Part shown: piece after piece, positions 34,099-45,579 of the stretch
How positions within the stretch are numbered: position 1 is the stretch's first letter
How the letters are laid out: the number at the start of each line of letters is the position of its first letter
Source of the DNA: Apoda limacodes
Taxonomy: Eukaryota; Arthropoda; Insecta; Lepidoptera; Limacodidae
Length of the DNA stretch: 64,000 nucleotides
Assembly: GCA_946406115.1 (NCBI GenBank)
Contig: OX291542.1
Span: 3,620,959 to 3,684,958, forward strand
Direction: 5' to 3'
Position numbers and translations under genes: made by a program
Notes under the pieces: generated by a model
The model's input: only the letters and a program-made list of their open reading frames with translations
Database searches by the model: none
What the model was told of the DNA's origin: nothing

Positions 34099-36497
34099 AT
34101 TTATTTATTTATTTATTAAATTATTTACATTATAATACCTTACAGTTACATATGAACCAATTTGTACAACAATGACAAGTGCAGACACACAATACCTTAA
34201 ACTAAACCTACAGAGACTGTTCTATATACTTCAGTGCACATTTAACAAACATCCATTCTGATGAGTTGAATAAATCTAATTCCGTGTTTTGGCCGAGAAT
34301 ATTGTTTATAGCTCGCAGAGCTCGAGAAATCGGAGCTTCGCGCAGTACATTAGACTGTGCGCGCGGGTCCGTGAAAAGCCGGTGGCTTCGCGCTCTACCG
34401 TATTTTTCAGGTACATAAAAGTTTACCTGCTCCAATAAACTTGGTAGAATTTTTTTTCCTCTTATCAACCTATAAATGTACACTACTAATGCCATAAGAC
34501 GTCTTAATTGTAACGTATTATGTCCTACCATACCATTAACGAATAAGGAAGGATATAAATACGGATAATAACCGTATTGTTTCTTAAATAAACACCGCAG
34601 AAACATTTTCTGAACTCTTTCCACCATGAGAATATCATTACTCTCATGGGGATTCCAGACGATTGCGTTAAATTCTAACTGATTCCTAACATATGTGTTG
34701 TACAAAACAGTTAATGTATGAGGATCATTAAAGTCTCTTGCTTGTCTCATCACCCAACCTAAGTTTTTTCTTGCCCTGCTACACAAGTCTAAGATGTGGT
34801 CATTAAACTTCAACTTATCGTTAAATAACAAGCCAAGGTCCTTTACAGTTCCGTGCAAGCGAGTAATTTGTGTTCCTGCTAAGGTGTATTCATGCTCAAT
34901 TTTATTTGTCCGACGTGTGAAAGACATAACCGCACCTTTATCCACATTCAATTCGAGCATATTCTCCTCACTCCAATCGTTTATCTGATTGATATTCTCC
35001 TGAAAATGTAAACAATCACTATCTGTCTCTATTTTCATGACCAACTTTACGTCGTCCGCAAACATAAGAACAAGGCTATCAGAGACTACAGTAGGAAGAT
35101 CATTTATGAATATCAAAAACAGCAATGGACCCAAATTACTGCCCTGACTTATACCCGATCTTGTGCAATATTCCTCCGATCTACTTTTACCAAACTGAAC
35201 AAACTGCATCCTATCCGAAAAATAGCTACAAAAAAGTTCCAGTAGACTAGGCGTGAAACCAGATTGAGCCATCTTCTTTAATAATGTGTCATTATTTACC
35301 CTGTCAAAGGCTTTCCGAAAGTCTAAATATGCTACATCCACTTGTTTACGTGCATCTATACTACTGCTTACATACGTAACAAATGTCAGTAGGTTACTCG
35401 CAGTAGATCTTCCGGGAAGGAACCCATGTTGCGCATCTGAAAACCATGGTGACATTTGGGTTCTAATCTCGACATGGTCTGTAATTATTATATATATTTT
35501 TATCACCAGATTTGAAAATAGGGATCACTCGCGAGACTTTCCACTGTTGCGGGTATTCTCTTGGTTCCAAAATTAAATTATACAGATATAACAATGGAGC
35601 TAACAACGCCTCACTGCAATCTTTAACCACGAAAGGAGGTATTTCATCCGGTCCGCACGAAAACTTCGGCTTCAAACTTCGAATTGCGGTACGAAGTTGT
35701 TTCAGACAAATAGAGTCGACAGATACCCTACACCCTGTGCCTTTTCCACTTTCTTCTCTTAATACCTTGCCTACGTCAAGCTCTGGAACTGTGTCCAGAA
35801 ACACATTTTTAAAATGTTGAGCGAATTTGTGTGCTACTTCAGAGTCTGGTGAGGGAAAATCACTACTCTTTAGGTTTTTTTTGTTGGTTTTAATATAGTT
35901 CCAAAAACTACTACTGTCTTTTCTTATTAAACATTCCATCTTTACTACGTATGTATTGAAAGCCTCCTTAATCTTGTTTTTTAGAGACCGTCTCAGTTTG
36001 GAAAACTCAAAATAATATTGTTCCGATTTACTCCTTTTATACCACTTCCAATATTTATATTTTTGTTTAATATCGCGAAATATTTCAGCTGTAAACCACA
36101 TCGGATATTGATACCGGTGGTTACAGCTGGATCGCATTTTTATGGGTACGCAATCGCCTATACACTCATAAATTTTTTTATAAAGATATGAAACAGCTAA
36201 ATCTATGTTCTTAAAACTATAAAGGTCTATCCAATCAATATCTAATATATTTTCATATAACCTGGAAAAATCGGCCTTTCTAAAATTCCACCCTTCGCTA
36301 AAGTGCCCATTCAGGTTTATGTTCGAGTCCCAAATTTTACCCTCAAGTTTCATGCCTACGCACAGTGCCGGGTGATGCCCGCTTTCTGCCGCTATTCCCT
36401 CGCTCGCCCTACTCACTATCACATGATTCTCAGATCCATCGCTTAGAACTAAATCTAAAACACGGCCTGAGCCATTGGTGATGTTATTGTGCTCTTA
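34099..36497 (-). mobile_element. 5'-truncated LINE with (TAAA)n tail
   Basis: The tail appears on the plus strand as a TTTA run at 34091-34118, placing the 3' end on the left. The copy runs up to about 36497, where the endonuclease reading (GSGRVLDLVLSDGS) stops abruptly, as expected for 5' truncation during target-primed reverse transcription. Confidence 0.75.
34208..36422 (-). pseudogene. LINE reverse transcriptase, two long frames with a deletion between
   Basis: The upstream frame (35463-36422, 319 codons) covers the endonuclease-RT linker and RT block with SCGPDEIPPFVVKDC, ending at NNYRP. The downstream frame (34208-35506, 432 codons) resumes at DAQHGFLPGRSTASNL and holds YLDFRKAFDRVN, SGISQGSNLGPLLF, MFADDVKLV (catalytic FADD intact), then RNQLEFNAIVWNPH and VQKMFLRCLF. 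Around 35463-35500 the segment normally linking NYRP to QHGF is missing and the frame changes. It is otherwise well preserved, so insertion was fairly recent. It is Jockey- or CR1-like. Confidence 0.85.
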
Positions 36498-36499
36498 GC

Positions 36500-37380
36500 G
36501 CGACAGCAATTGTATTACCAGATACCTATACTGTGTGTATTTGCTTTGGTCTAATATTTCCTCTTAAGAGTTAAAGTGTGTCAAGGGAATCAATGTATTA
36601 TTAATCTTACCATCTCAGTATATTTTAGACAATTTAATTTTTGTTCATAGAATATTAATCGTTTAAAAAAGAATAGCAATGTTCATAATCAAATAGATAC
36701 AAATTTTCTCTGATCCATTCAAGGCTTAAGAAAATAGATAAATCATTAATAGGTTCATATGTCTGTTTTTACACTAAAATCCCTGCAAAAACTGGTCGCA
36801 TCAGGTCGTAATGCTGCCGAAACTGAATGGAAATTCAGTATTGAAAAACATTTCAGTTAAGTACGATTGATTGTGTAACTTGTTTGTAGAGGATGATATT
36901 TTATTGTGTGTTTTTAATTATGTACAATTTTTATAATATAAATGTTAAATTAACATTTCGTAAGCAATACCTAGCTGAGAGCTTTAACTCTTTGTGGCAT
37001 TTGGCTGGACCAGTCAATAAGGTCCTTAAATACTTTAATTGTTATTCTTGCAGTTTGTGAATAGCTTACGAATCTTAGATACTTAAAGGCTTATTGTGTT
37101 TCTACTAGAAATTACTTTATATCTCATAAAAGTTGTGATATTTATGTACTTCAGACTTTGATTTATATAACCTATCACCAAAATACCTACCTACATTATC
37201 ATATTTATATACAGTCAAATCTAACATCAGAAGTGGGAAAAAAAACGTTTTTCTGCCGATTTATTTATCATTGTTTATTTTTTTCAGCTACAGATTCATT
37301 TTGAAGGGGCTGACTTAGGCGAACAATATTGACTTGTAAAACAACGGAGTGATGAACGAACATTACCGGAAAACTATTAG
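36500..37380. other. AT-rich spacer, no gene seen
   Basis: I see no coding block, repeat or RNA gene here. Confidence 0.5.
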
Positions 37381-37387
37381 TATATAT

Positions 37388-38645
37388 ATTTTTTTTTTTT
37401 TTTTTTTTATACCACTAAGGTGGCAAACAAGCCTACGGTCCGCCTGATGGTAAGCGGTCACCGTAGCCTATGGACGCTTGCAACACCAGGGGCATCACTC
37501 GCGCGTTGCCGACCCTTCAGAAATCTAGTTACTTCTTTTTTGAAGAACCCCATACTGTAGTCCTTAGAGAAAGCCTTGGCAGGGAGCTCATTCCACAACC
37601 CAAGCGTTCGCGGGAGGAAGTTTCACTGAAACCGCACTGTACGCGACCATTTCGGTTCCAAAGTGTGAGAATGAATTCCCTGTCGATGGCGAGCGGTGCG
37701 ATGGTAGAAAGTAGCCGTGGGCATCATTTCGAACAATTCCTCAGAACACAATCCATTGTACAAGCGGTAGAACACACACAGGGAGGCAAAGTCTCTCCTC
37801 AGACTTAAGGGCTCGATACCGCAAGTGAGTTTGGGATCGTCGACAATTCTCACAACCCGTCGTTGAACCGAGTCAAAAGGGCCAAGCTGGTATCCGGGTG
37901 CACCCGCCCAGAGATGGCAGCAGTACTCCATATGGGGCTGGACTTGCGACTTGTAAAGTAGCAACCTTTGCCCCGACGTAAAGTACTGCTTCGCTCTGTT
38001 GAGTACACCAAGTTTTTTGGACGCCAGCTTTACCTTGTCTAGCAAATGATCTCGGAACTGAACATATCTGGAGATGTCAACGCCAAGGATCCCAATGCTC
38101 TTGGAGATGGAGAGGGGAGTGTTTTGGAAATGTGGGACTACAGTGAATGGGGTTTTCTTAGCGGTGAACGTGCAGACTTGTGTCTTTGAAGGGTTGAATC
38201 GGACCAAGTTTTCCCGCCCCCAGTCAGAGACCTTGGACAGACCGATCTCGATTTGAGACACAAGTTTTTCAAGCTTTTCCTCCACAACGGAACGTGGGAT
38301 GCTTGCACGGCCCGTGTAATAAGCGTCTCCAGTACTGTCATCTGCATAGCAATGTATGTTGTTGATGTCCAACATATCATTGATGTGCAGTAGAAACAGC
38401 GTAGGAGACAGCACAGAGCCTTGCGGGACACCAGCATTAATGTCCATGCTATCAGAGCAACTACCGTCAACTACGGCTCGTATGCGTCTGCCGGACAAAA
38501 AGCTAGCCACCCATTTGCACAAACCCTCGGGCACTCCGTTAGATGGCAACTTCGATAGAAGAACCCGGTGCCAGACCCGATCGAACGCCTTCGCTATGTC
38601 TAGGCTACATGCTAATGCCTCCCAATGACTCTCAATGGCTAGTGC
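37388..38645 (-). mobile_element. 5'-truncated LINE, YADD family, with poly(A) tail
   Basis: A T-run at 37388-37407 (the poly-A tail on the minus strand) is followed by TATACCACTAAGGTGGCAAA, a 3' end common in lepidopteran LINEs. The copy stops at about 38645 inside the RT domain. Related fragments lie at 43918-44065, 47584-50150, 55501-55545 and 56344-56590. Confidence 0.8.
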
Positions 38646-38663
38646 CTCATATAGTTGGATCAT
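37623..38663 (-). CDS. LINE reverse transcriptase, C-terminal two thirds, open frame
   Basis: An uninterrupted 346-codon frame lacks the RT N-terminus. Motifs in order are ACSLDIAKAFDRVWHR, INAGVPQGSVLSPTLFLLHI, HCYADDSTGDAYYT (YADD active site), NPSKTQVCTF, then the thumb with GVDISRYVQFRDHL and QPHMEYCCHLWAGAP. The first few residues before ALAIES come from flanking sequence. The intact catalytic motifs show a young insertion, but the 5' truncation removes ORF1, the endonuclease and the RT start, so it cannot move by itself. Confidence 0.85.
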   Translation of the reverse strand: MIQLYEALAIESHWEALACSLDIAKAFDRVWHRVLLSKLPSNGVPEGLCKWVASFLSGRRIRAVVDGSCSDSMDINAGVPQGSVLSPTLFLLHINDMLDINNIHCYADDSTGDAYYTGRASIPRSVVEEKLEKLVSQIEIGLSKVSDWGRENLVRFNPSKTQVCTFTAKKTPFTVVPHFQNTPLSISKSIGILGVDISRYVQFRDHLLDKVKLASKKLGVLNRAKQYFTSGQRLLLYKSQVQPHMEYCCHLWAGAPGYQLGPFDSVQRRVVRIVDDPKLTCGIEPLSLRRDFASLCVFYRLYNGLCSEELFEMMPTATFYHRTARHRQGIHSHTLEPKWSRTVRFQ

Positions 38664-41340
38664 AAAATATTATAGTACCTACTCACATATCGGGAACTAG
38701 ATTTCCAAATCTGATTTTTAACGTAACACACAATTAATAGTTGACCTGCACTTCAAAACGGGCGGGTACCTTAAAAAAAAATAATAAATTAGAAATGAAT
38801 AGGAATTCTAACTATTGTTACTACATTCACATTTCATGACCCAAGATGCCATCTATGTCTTGTTTAACCGTTAAAACGTGAAGGTTTTTAGTATTTATTT
38901 CTATTATCAGTATAAATTTAATTATTTTTTTTACAATTGTGTGAATAGTGCCGCTAAATTTTGCTACATACTTCCGTGATAACATAAATGTAGGTGGCCA
39001 ATAATGCAAACGGACTAAAAATTATAATTTGATGTTTCTTTTTTAATAAATTTTTTTGTAAAAGTTTTAGTATTCCATTGAAAACATAGAAGTTAATTGA
39101 ACCTGTCTCACTTAGATCAATAAACCAGTATCTATCCTGCCCCCCCTACTCCTTTCAAACGATTCTAAATTAGAACAATTTTTTTCTGGTACTTCGCCGG
39201 CCGCTGCCGCGGCACACTTCGCTTGGCTCGTGCGTTTCACCATGTAACCTAACGGCTCGTCGCTTCGATTTGGATTCGCGTCCAGTTTTTTGATTTTAAT
39301 TGAGTATATAAATATGCTTTTCTATCAATTAAAATTAGAGAAAAGTAAAAATCGATTGAATCCTGTGTTTATTATTTTCCTAAGGCTGGAAAATATTTTC
39401 GTAAAAAAAAAAAATGTATTTTTAAACGTTGGTGTGTATTGGCGGATTCTGTTTGAAATCAATTTAGTTTTTTTCGTGGAAATCTAGTGTCCTCCGAGAG
39501 TTTTTGAATTTTATCTGTGTATATAAATGTAGTGTTCTATCAGTTAAAACTATCGTTACGTAAAAATCAAGCGTTCTGGGAAAGTAAAGAATTACCGTAA
39601 TTATTTTCACCGACTGTGAGAAAATGAACGTTATTTTGTGATGCACATTTCATGCGGCTTAATCGCCAAGCTTCGACATACTTCAACTCAATTCGATTAC
39701 GCCCGCCCGATCACATCTGATCACAGTCGATAGCAGTGGTTCGCAGTGACAGCGAAAGTCAAAAGTGCGACTATTTAACCTCCAACTTCAGGTATTTTTG
39801 CAAACGCGAATTCTTTTATATATTGTATTCGTTTTACTTTTTCGCACCTTTTTAGCACTCGTCGTCCATCACTCTTTCTTCCTGCACAAGCATCACGAGC
39901 GAAAAACGGGCGAATTTTATGAAAACGGTCAGTCTTGATGCTGTGTTTATTGCTATTTTTTACTAATAAATAATAAAAAAACAAGCTTTCCGCCCCTATT
40001 TTATTAATTTGTAGACCCCAAAATAGCTATTAATTGTAAAAATAAAATTTTCCGCCTATTTTTGACGAAAGTGCCTAAACTGCATTTTTACCCTGCCTGG
40101 GCTTCACTGACAGCGGGTGATGGGGCTAGAGAACTTGAAGCAGTTGACCACGACATATAAATTAATAAATTATGTAAGTACTTCGTGGACGAAGTGCAGT
40201 CACATAAATTTTGATTCTATCCGTTGGGCGGCCAGCTGCTGGGTACTGCCTGGACTTCACTGGCTCACTGACTTCAGTGAGCAAAAATTCGAATCGAAGA
40301 CGAATCGGGGCGGTCAGGGGAGTTGGGCCGCGGACTAATAGCATTCCCAATAGTAACCAATTCCTCGGACAGTTATTTAACAACCAAATTAAAAAAAAGA
40401 TGTGGGAGACTATGTTCTCTCTTAATACAGTATTTTTTTATGCGGGTTTGCTATTCAAAACACTACTCAAAAACAGTGCCAGGTTAGCTATATAGCAGAA
40501 GGCAGCAAATGCTACGAGCCCCTCGCGCAAGAAGGTCCCACGTTCAGACAGAATTAACGTATTATACGTAATATTTATATTATTCGTAATCAGCTACCAC
40601 ACTAACAGTTAAAATAAAAAAATCGTGATGATCCAGAACACGCAGCAAGCGCCGCCCTCTTATTGTTTGTGTACTTCGAACTGGCGATACTTTATTATAT
40701 ATTAAGAAAAGCACAACCATTGTAACCAAATTCTTTAATTAATGTGTAGGTATGACGTTAGTATAGCAATTTTTCATAAAAAAGAGAATAAACTTGGCAC
40801 ACATATAGATTAGGTCCTGAAAAAGGACATAGGCTAGTTTCAGCCCGGAAATGGCCGGAAGAGCCCCGCGGGAATGTCTATAAAGTTTGTTTCTCAATCT
40901 TGCCGTAAGGAAGCATCCAATTGAGCTGAAATTTTGCACAGAGATGGATAAAAACTTGCGCTCAAAGCCGGCGAGCGCCATAACCAATTTCTACTTATTT
41001 AGTATAGTCACGACGACCCACTTCGGAACATTTATATTTACATATATTTACAATTAGCGCGCGAAGCCGAGCGGAGCGTGCCGCGGGTTGTCGCGGCGCA
41101 CTGGTTCAGGGTACACCTTACAGCGCGACCCCACCCGCCATGGCGAGTATTATGTGGAGCTCCGCGTGTACAAGACCCGGGAGGTAGAAACACTCAGCGC
41201 ATCCAAGCGTTGGAAACACATTGCGTAACCTGCAAAGGAGCGATAGACGACAACGCTCGGAAGGCTGTGTCAAGCTTGGTTGCCGCAGCAAAGGAAGAAT
41301 TCCGAGGGGTACAGCCTATCTTGTATCCCTCTAATATACT
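38650..41340. other. Mixed spacer with diverged repeats, no gene recognised
   Basis: Two diverged tandem units of about 200 bp lie at 39290-39460 and 39490-39640 (shared TATATAAAT, TTCTATCARTTAAAA, GTAAAAATC). A dispersed-repeat piece at about 40740-41040 has GGCACACATATAGATTAGGTCC and TGAGCTGAAATTTTGCACAG. GC-rich patches at 39190-39290 and 41060-41200 have no recognisable coding content. Confidence 0.4.
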
Positions 41341-41359
41341 TAAAAAAAAAAATTTTCTT

Positions 41360-42400
41360 TCTTTCTGAGTTTTGTAATCATGTGATTTATTTAACTACAA
41401 TACATATACATATGATCATTTAATGTGATTAAAAATTTGTACTTTATAAATTTATAACCTTATTTCACAGCGAAACCTCGAATTACAATTTCTCGAATCT
41501 CAAATCGGTATGTGTAAATATAAATTACTAGTTTGTAAATGATTACAATGTGTACTATTTAATTTAATAACCTTATTTCACAGTGAAACAGTGAAACCAC
41601 AAATAATAATTTCTCGAATCTCGAATTTTAATTGCTCTAATCTCAAATCGTATTTCTGAATTTTGTTATCATGTGATTTAAGTTTTTTTTATCTACAATA
41701 CATATTTCATGTGAAATTATGAGCATTTAATGTGATTAAAAATTTGTACTTTATAAATTTATAACATTATTTCACAGCGAAACCTCGAATTACAATTTCT
41801 CGAATCTCAAATCGTTATATGAAAATATAAATTACTAGTTTGTTAATGATTACAATGTGTACTATTTAATTTAATAACCTTATTTCACAGTGAAACCACA
41901 AATAATAATTTCTCGAATCTCGAATTTAAATTTCTCGAATCTGAAATCGTGATATGAAATTATAAATTACTAGATTGTAAATTATTGAAATGTGCACTAT
42001 TTAATTTCATAACCTTATTTCACAGCTAACTATAAAACACAATTTCTCGAAGCTCGAATTTTAATTTCTTGAATCTGAAATATTGAAATAAAATTGTAAA
42101 TAACGAGACTGTAAATGATTAAAATGGGCATTATGTAATTTAAGGACATTATTTCACAACAAAATCACTAATTGTAATTTCTCGAACCTAAAATTTAAAT
42201 TTCTCGAATCTTAAATCTTGATATAAATTATTGAACTGCACATTTTTTAATTTAATTAGCATATTTCACAGCGAAACCATAAGACCACAACCACAAAATT
42301 ACAATTTCTCGAATCACATATTGTAATTTCTCGAATCTCGAAATTCAATTACTCGAATCTCTAATTTAAATTTTTTTAAAATTATGTGAATCCCTGAACT
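41360..42400 (+). repeat. Higher-order tandem array (TTTCTCGAATCTC motif)
   Basis: A unit with TTATTTCACAGCGAAACC followed by AATTTCTCGAATCTCAAATC recurs about seven times (TTATTTCACA-type boxes near 41460, 41573, 41767, 41880, 42015, 42150 and 42262). Spacing alternates near 113 and 194 bp at the left, giving a ~307-bp higher-order repeat that is well conserved between 41367-41680 and 41680-41990; units decay towards the right. It ends about 120 bp before the polymerase B fragment. Confidence 0.75.
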
Positions 42401-42527
42401 TGAAGCTCCCATTTTTTTAATTTATAGAACATCTTTGAAATTCAGACTTTTCAATCTCAGAAATATAAAAACTCATCATTCTATATAGTCTTTAAAGTAA
42501 ATTAATATTAATAACAATTGATCAACA

Positions 42528-44200
42528 TGTATTATTGTTCTGCTTGCAATCTTAACGTTCACAAGTATGCCGTGCATAAGAAAACTAACGTTCATAAATC
42601 AAATTGCTTACTTCGGACTCAATTTGATAATGTGTATACTATAGCTACCGCTTTACGCAATCGAATAATTAGTTATAGAATAAATTCACAGAGTACTAGT
42701 ATTTCACCAGAACTATTTTTATCGGAGATTCGCGAGATATTTTGCTATCTTATTAAAGAGTCATTGAAGAAACACATATCAATAAAAGTCAATACAGAAC
42801 TATTTATTACCCATTTATTACCCATAAAGGATGAAGTATCCCTAAAATCATTTAATACAAAATATAACATTGTAGTACATAGTACTGATCTAGCAACATT
42901 ATACACAACTTTCGCTGAAAAACTCATAACTAAGTGTTCCGAATTTGAGCTTTCTGAATCAGGATGGACGATCGAGTCTATAAGTCATTTAGAAATGAAC
43001 ACAGTAAAATACAACCCTTTGAGAGCTGGTTCATATATTCCTTTACCTAAACGCATTTGTAACACTAAATCGTGTATAAATATACGCTGTATTGCGTATC
43101 ATTGCTTTGATATAATCATTGCTTTCTATGGTGTATAGTAGCACATATGTACCCTATGCAATTTAATGCACAAAAAGTTTCATTCTATCCACATTATTCA
43201 AAACTACTAAAGACTTCTGATATGTCCTTCCCCCCTAGCATAGTTGATATAAAGTATTTTGAAAATAATAACCCCTCCGTGAGTGTTAATATTTACGGCG
43301 TGGAAATAACGGTGATATTACAGGACCGTTGTATAAAACTTTAAAATGTAAATTATTTCATGTTAATCTCTGTTACGCATTACAAAAAATGATAAAAGCC
43401 ATTTTTGCCTAATAAAAAATTTCGAAAAATTACTTCACCATCAAATTACTAAACATAAACCTAAAATACATTTATGTGACGAATGTTTCATATACTTCGA
43501 CAAAGAAGAAAAATTATTAAATCACGACTGTGCCAGATTACAAACTGTTTTACCCGAGGATGAAACACAACTTTATTTTTCTAATTATGAAAGTACTCAA
43601 AAAATTCCAATAGTAATTTATGCTGATTTTGAAAGTTTATTAAAAGAGTATTCGGACAAAAATAAATCAAAGTTCACGGAAAATGTCCAGGAACATGGAG
43701 CCACTAGTTTTGCTTATTACATTTGTTGTCAAAGTAATCCTCTGGATTAAACGATCTTATTTCCTATCGTGGTTCGGATTGTTCAAAGAAATTTGTGGAA
43801 TCTATAACTAAGGATGTTATCAGGTTGCATACTATTTTATCGGAAAATAAAAGTATGATTCCTTTAACAGGAAATAAACAGATTTCTTTTAATAACATTT
43901 TAACTGTTATCTACATAGCAATATATGTTGATGTTGGACAACATGTCATTGATATGCAGAAGAAACAGCGTAGGAGACAGCAGAGAGCCTTGCGGATCGT
44001 TTTCGTCTGCCATCGTATGCCCCACCCATTTTTACAACCCTTGGGGACATTCCGTAACATGGCAACTCTAATACTGTGTTATTATATTTACTCGACGAGT
44101 CAAACGAAATTTTATCGATTATCGATCCTTTAATTTTCTGAGTTCAAGTCTTGACAAATTAGTGAAAACCATGAATGGAGAGGACTTCGATGGAGCCTAT
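42528..44200 (+). pseudogene. DNA polymerase B (protein-primed type) fragment, Polinton/adintovirus-like
   Basis: The first frame (42528-43138) opens with MYYCSACN and paired His (a zinc-finger-like start), then a conserved region ending in NPLRAGSYIPLPKRI. The next pieces, in shifting frames, are at 43147-43344 (FPPSIVDIKYFENNNPSVSV) and about 43390-43750 (a second Cys/His cluster CDECF...HDC, then YADFESLL, the exonuclease I Asp-x-Glu box). Another piece at 43780-43920 has KKFVESITKDVIRL, and one at about 44105-44190 has SSSLDKLVKTMNGEDF. Frameshifts, stops and an inserted LINE piece (43918-44065) break it, and the polymerase palm is absent. The family copies large mobile or viral DNA by protein priming. 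The assignment rests on motif recognition only. Confidence 0.65.
43918..44065 (-). pseudogene. Short YADD-family LINE fragment inside the polymerase relic
   Basis: GTCATTGATATGCAGAAGAA and CAGCGTAGGAGACAGCAGAG match 38370-38420 of the LINE at 37.4-38.6 kb. CACCCATTTTTACAACCC matches 38507-38525. The polymerase-like reading resumes on the far side, so this LINE piece inserted into, or was joined into, the older element. Confidence 0.65.
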
Positions 44201-44990
44201 ACGGAGGTCAAATAGTTTAGGTATTTATTATTAACGCTTAAAGGCGAACCTTATAATTTATATAAATCGATCCCCGTCTGTGAGTCTAATAACATAGTTG
44301 CACTATCACTAATTGCTACAGATAATCGCGCTAGCTTAATCCTGAACTGAAAAGATAAAATCGACTCACTATAAATTAATGATATGCCAAATATTGAATT
44401 ATATGTAGAATATGTTACCTACTTAAAGAAATATTAGGTCGCACAAATATTTAAATGCTTTTCGTTTTGTATTATAAGTAACTCAAATTTGGAAATTTTG
44501 CTGCCAGTCGCTTACTTAATACTTTTTGCTACCCAAGTTCATTATTTTTGACACTTAAAATTTGAATTTAGAGTCTCTTGTTTAAATACTAAGCACAAAA
44601 GGAGAAAAATAAAACAGGCGGAAAAATCAAAATAAATGAAAGGTTTCCTTTCTAACTCTCCAGTAATCAATTTTTTTAAGAAATCGTAGTTAAAAGCAAC
44701 TTGCTTATTTAACTTTAAAGATGTTATATGATATCCTATTTTTGAGAAAAAAAGGATTTCGAGTCATGTGAGAAGACTCCGGCTCCTGTGTTTGTATTGG
44801 AGCCATTTGTATAGATTTTTATCAATATGTAGTCTTTATCATTTTTATGAAGTTGGATGCAGTATCTTTTGTCAAAGGCGAGTATTTTTGGGATAATGTT
44901 ACATATCTCATTGGAAGTTCGTTCCCCACTATATTCTTCAGTTGTGCATGAGTTAATATGACCTCTAGTACTGCCGCAGGGGTCATTTTC
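44200..44990. other. Spacer, possibly the tail of the polymerase element
   Basis: I see no recognisable coding block after 44200. A minus- or plus-strand continuation of the element cannot be followed. Confidence 0.35.
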
Positions 44991-45330
44991 TGTCTGTAAT
45001 TACCAGGCAGGCAAGACGTTGCAGGCTTTAAAGTTAGTTAGTAGAGTTATAATAGGGTTATAGATAGTTTGCGGCCTCATTTATTGCCTATGTATCTTCT
45101 GTATTGCCAGAGAGTTGTACACGCTTTGGTTATTTTCTTTGTAGATGCCTACTCTAGTTTAATCTGTGGTCTAGGATTACTACTAGTTATTTGACTTCAC
45201 TGGACAGTGTGTGTTCCTTGCCAAATAATTGGTATGCTACAGAATGTTCGTCATTTGAATTTTCCTTTTATTGATAAAAGAGACTTATTCTTTTTTGTTC
45301 AGGTTGTGAGTTTTGAGAGTTGTGTGTGAG
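44990..45330 (-). pseudogene. Fragment of the RNase H-type LINE family
   Basis: The stretch with CCAGGCAGGCAAGACGTTGC, TTGCCAGAGAGTTGTACACG and GCCAAATAATTGGTATGC aligns with 62995-63370 of the LINE at the right edge (thumb region of RT). It is heavily mutated with indels. Confidence 0.7.
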
Positions 45331-45474
45331 TAAGATATCTTGATTTGTAGAAAGAACTACCATTAAAATCTAAATAGTATTAAAAATAATGATAGAGAAT
45401 ATTGTTACAGGGCCGTATGTTTGATAACCACTTTTATAGAAAGAAAAGGGAATTGTATTCTAAATATCCAACAT

Positions 45475-45575
45475 AGTGAAATGGTTATAGTAATAGATAA
45501 GAACTCAAAGGGTCTCGGTTCGATCCTAACAGTTGTACAAATACCTTATTGTTTAGTGTCTTGACTAATAAATGA
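45475..45575 (+). repeat. tRNA-derived SINE head, degraded
   Basis: It contains TGGTTATAGTAATAGATAAG upstream of a near-perfect B-box, GGTTCGATCC (about 45518-45527). The A-box part is poor and no cloverleaf is evident, so a SINE is more likely than a tRNA gene. Confidence 0.4.
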
Positions 45576-45579
45576 AGTC

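Noticed and set aside
41078..41368. 96-codon GC-rich plus-strand frame
   Set aside because: No recognisable domain, starts in a GC patch and ends in an A-run; possibly a piece of an unknown element, but there is no support for a gene.
41360..42400. CRISPR-like array
   Set aside because: The repeated boxes are not separated by unique spacers of constant length; the intervening sequence is itself repeated, and the context is eukaryotic.
45475..45575. Possible tRNA gene (clean B-box)
   Set aside because: The A-box is poor and no acceptor or anticodon stem can be drawn; a tRNA-derived SINE head fits better. The same applies to 10185-10262, 15172-15390, 28405-28630 and 59405-59680.
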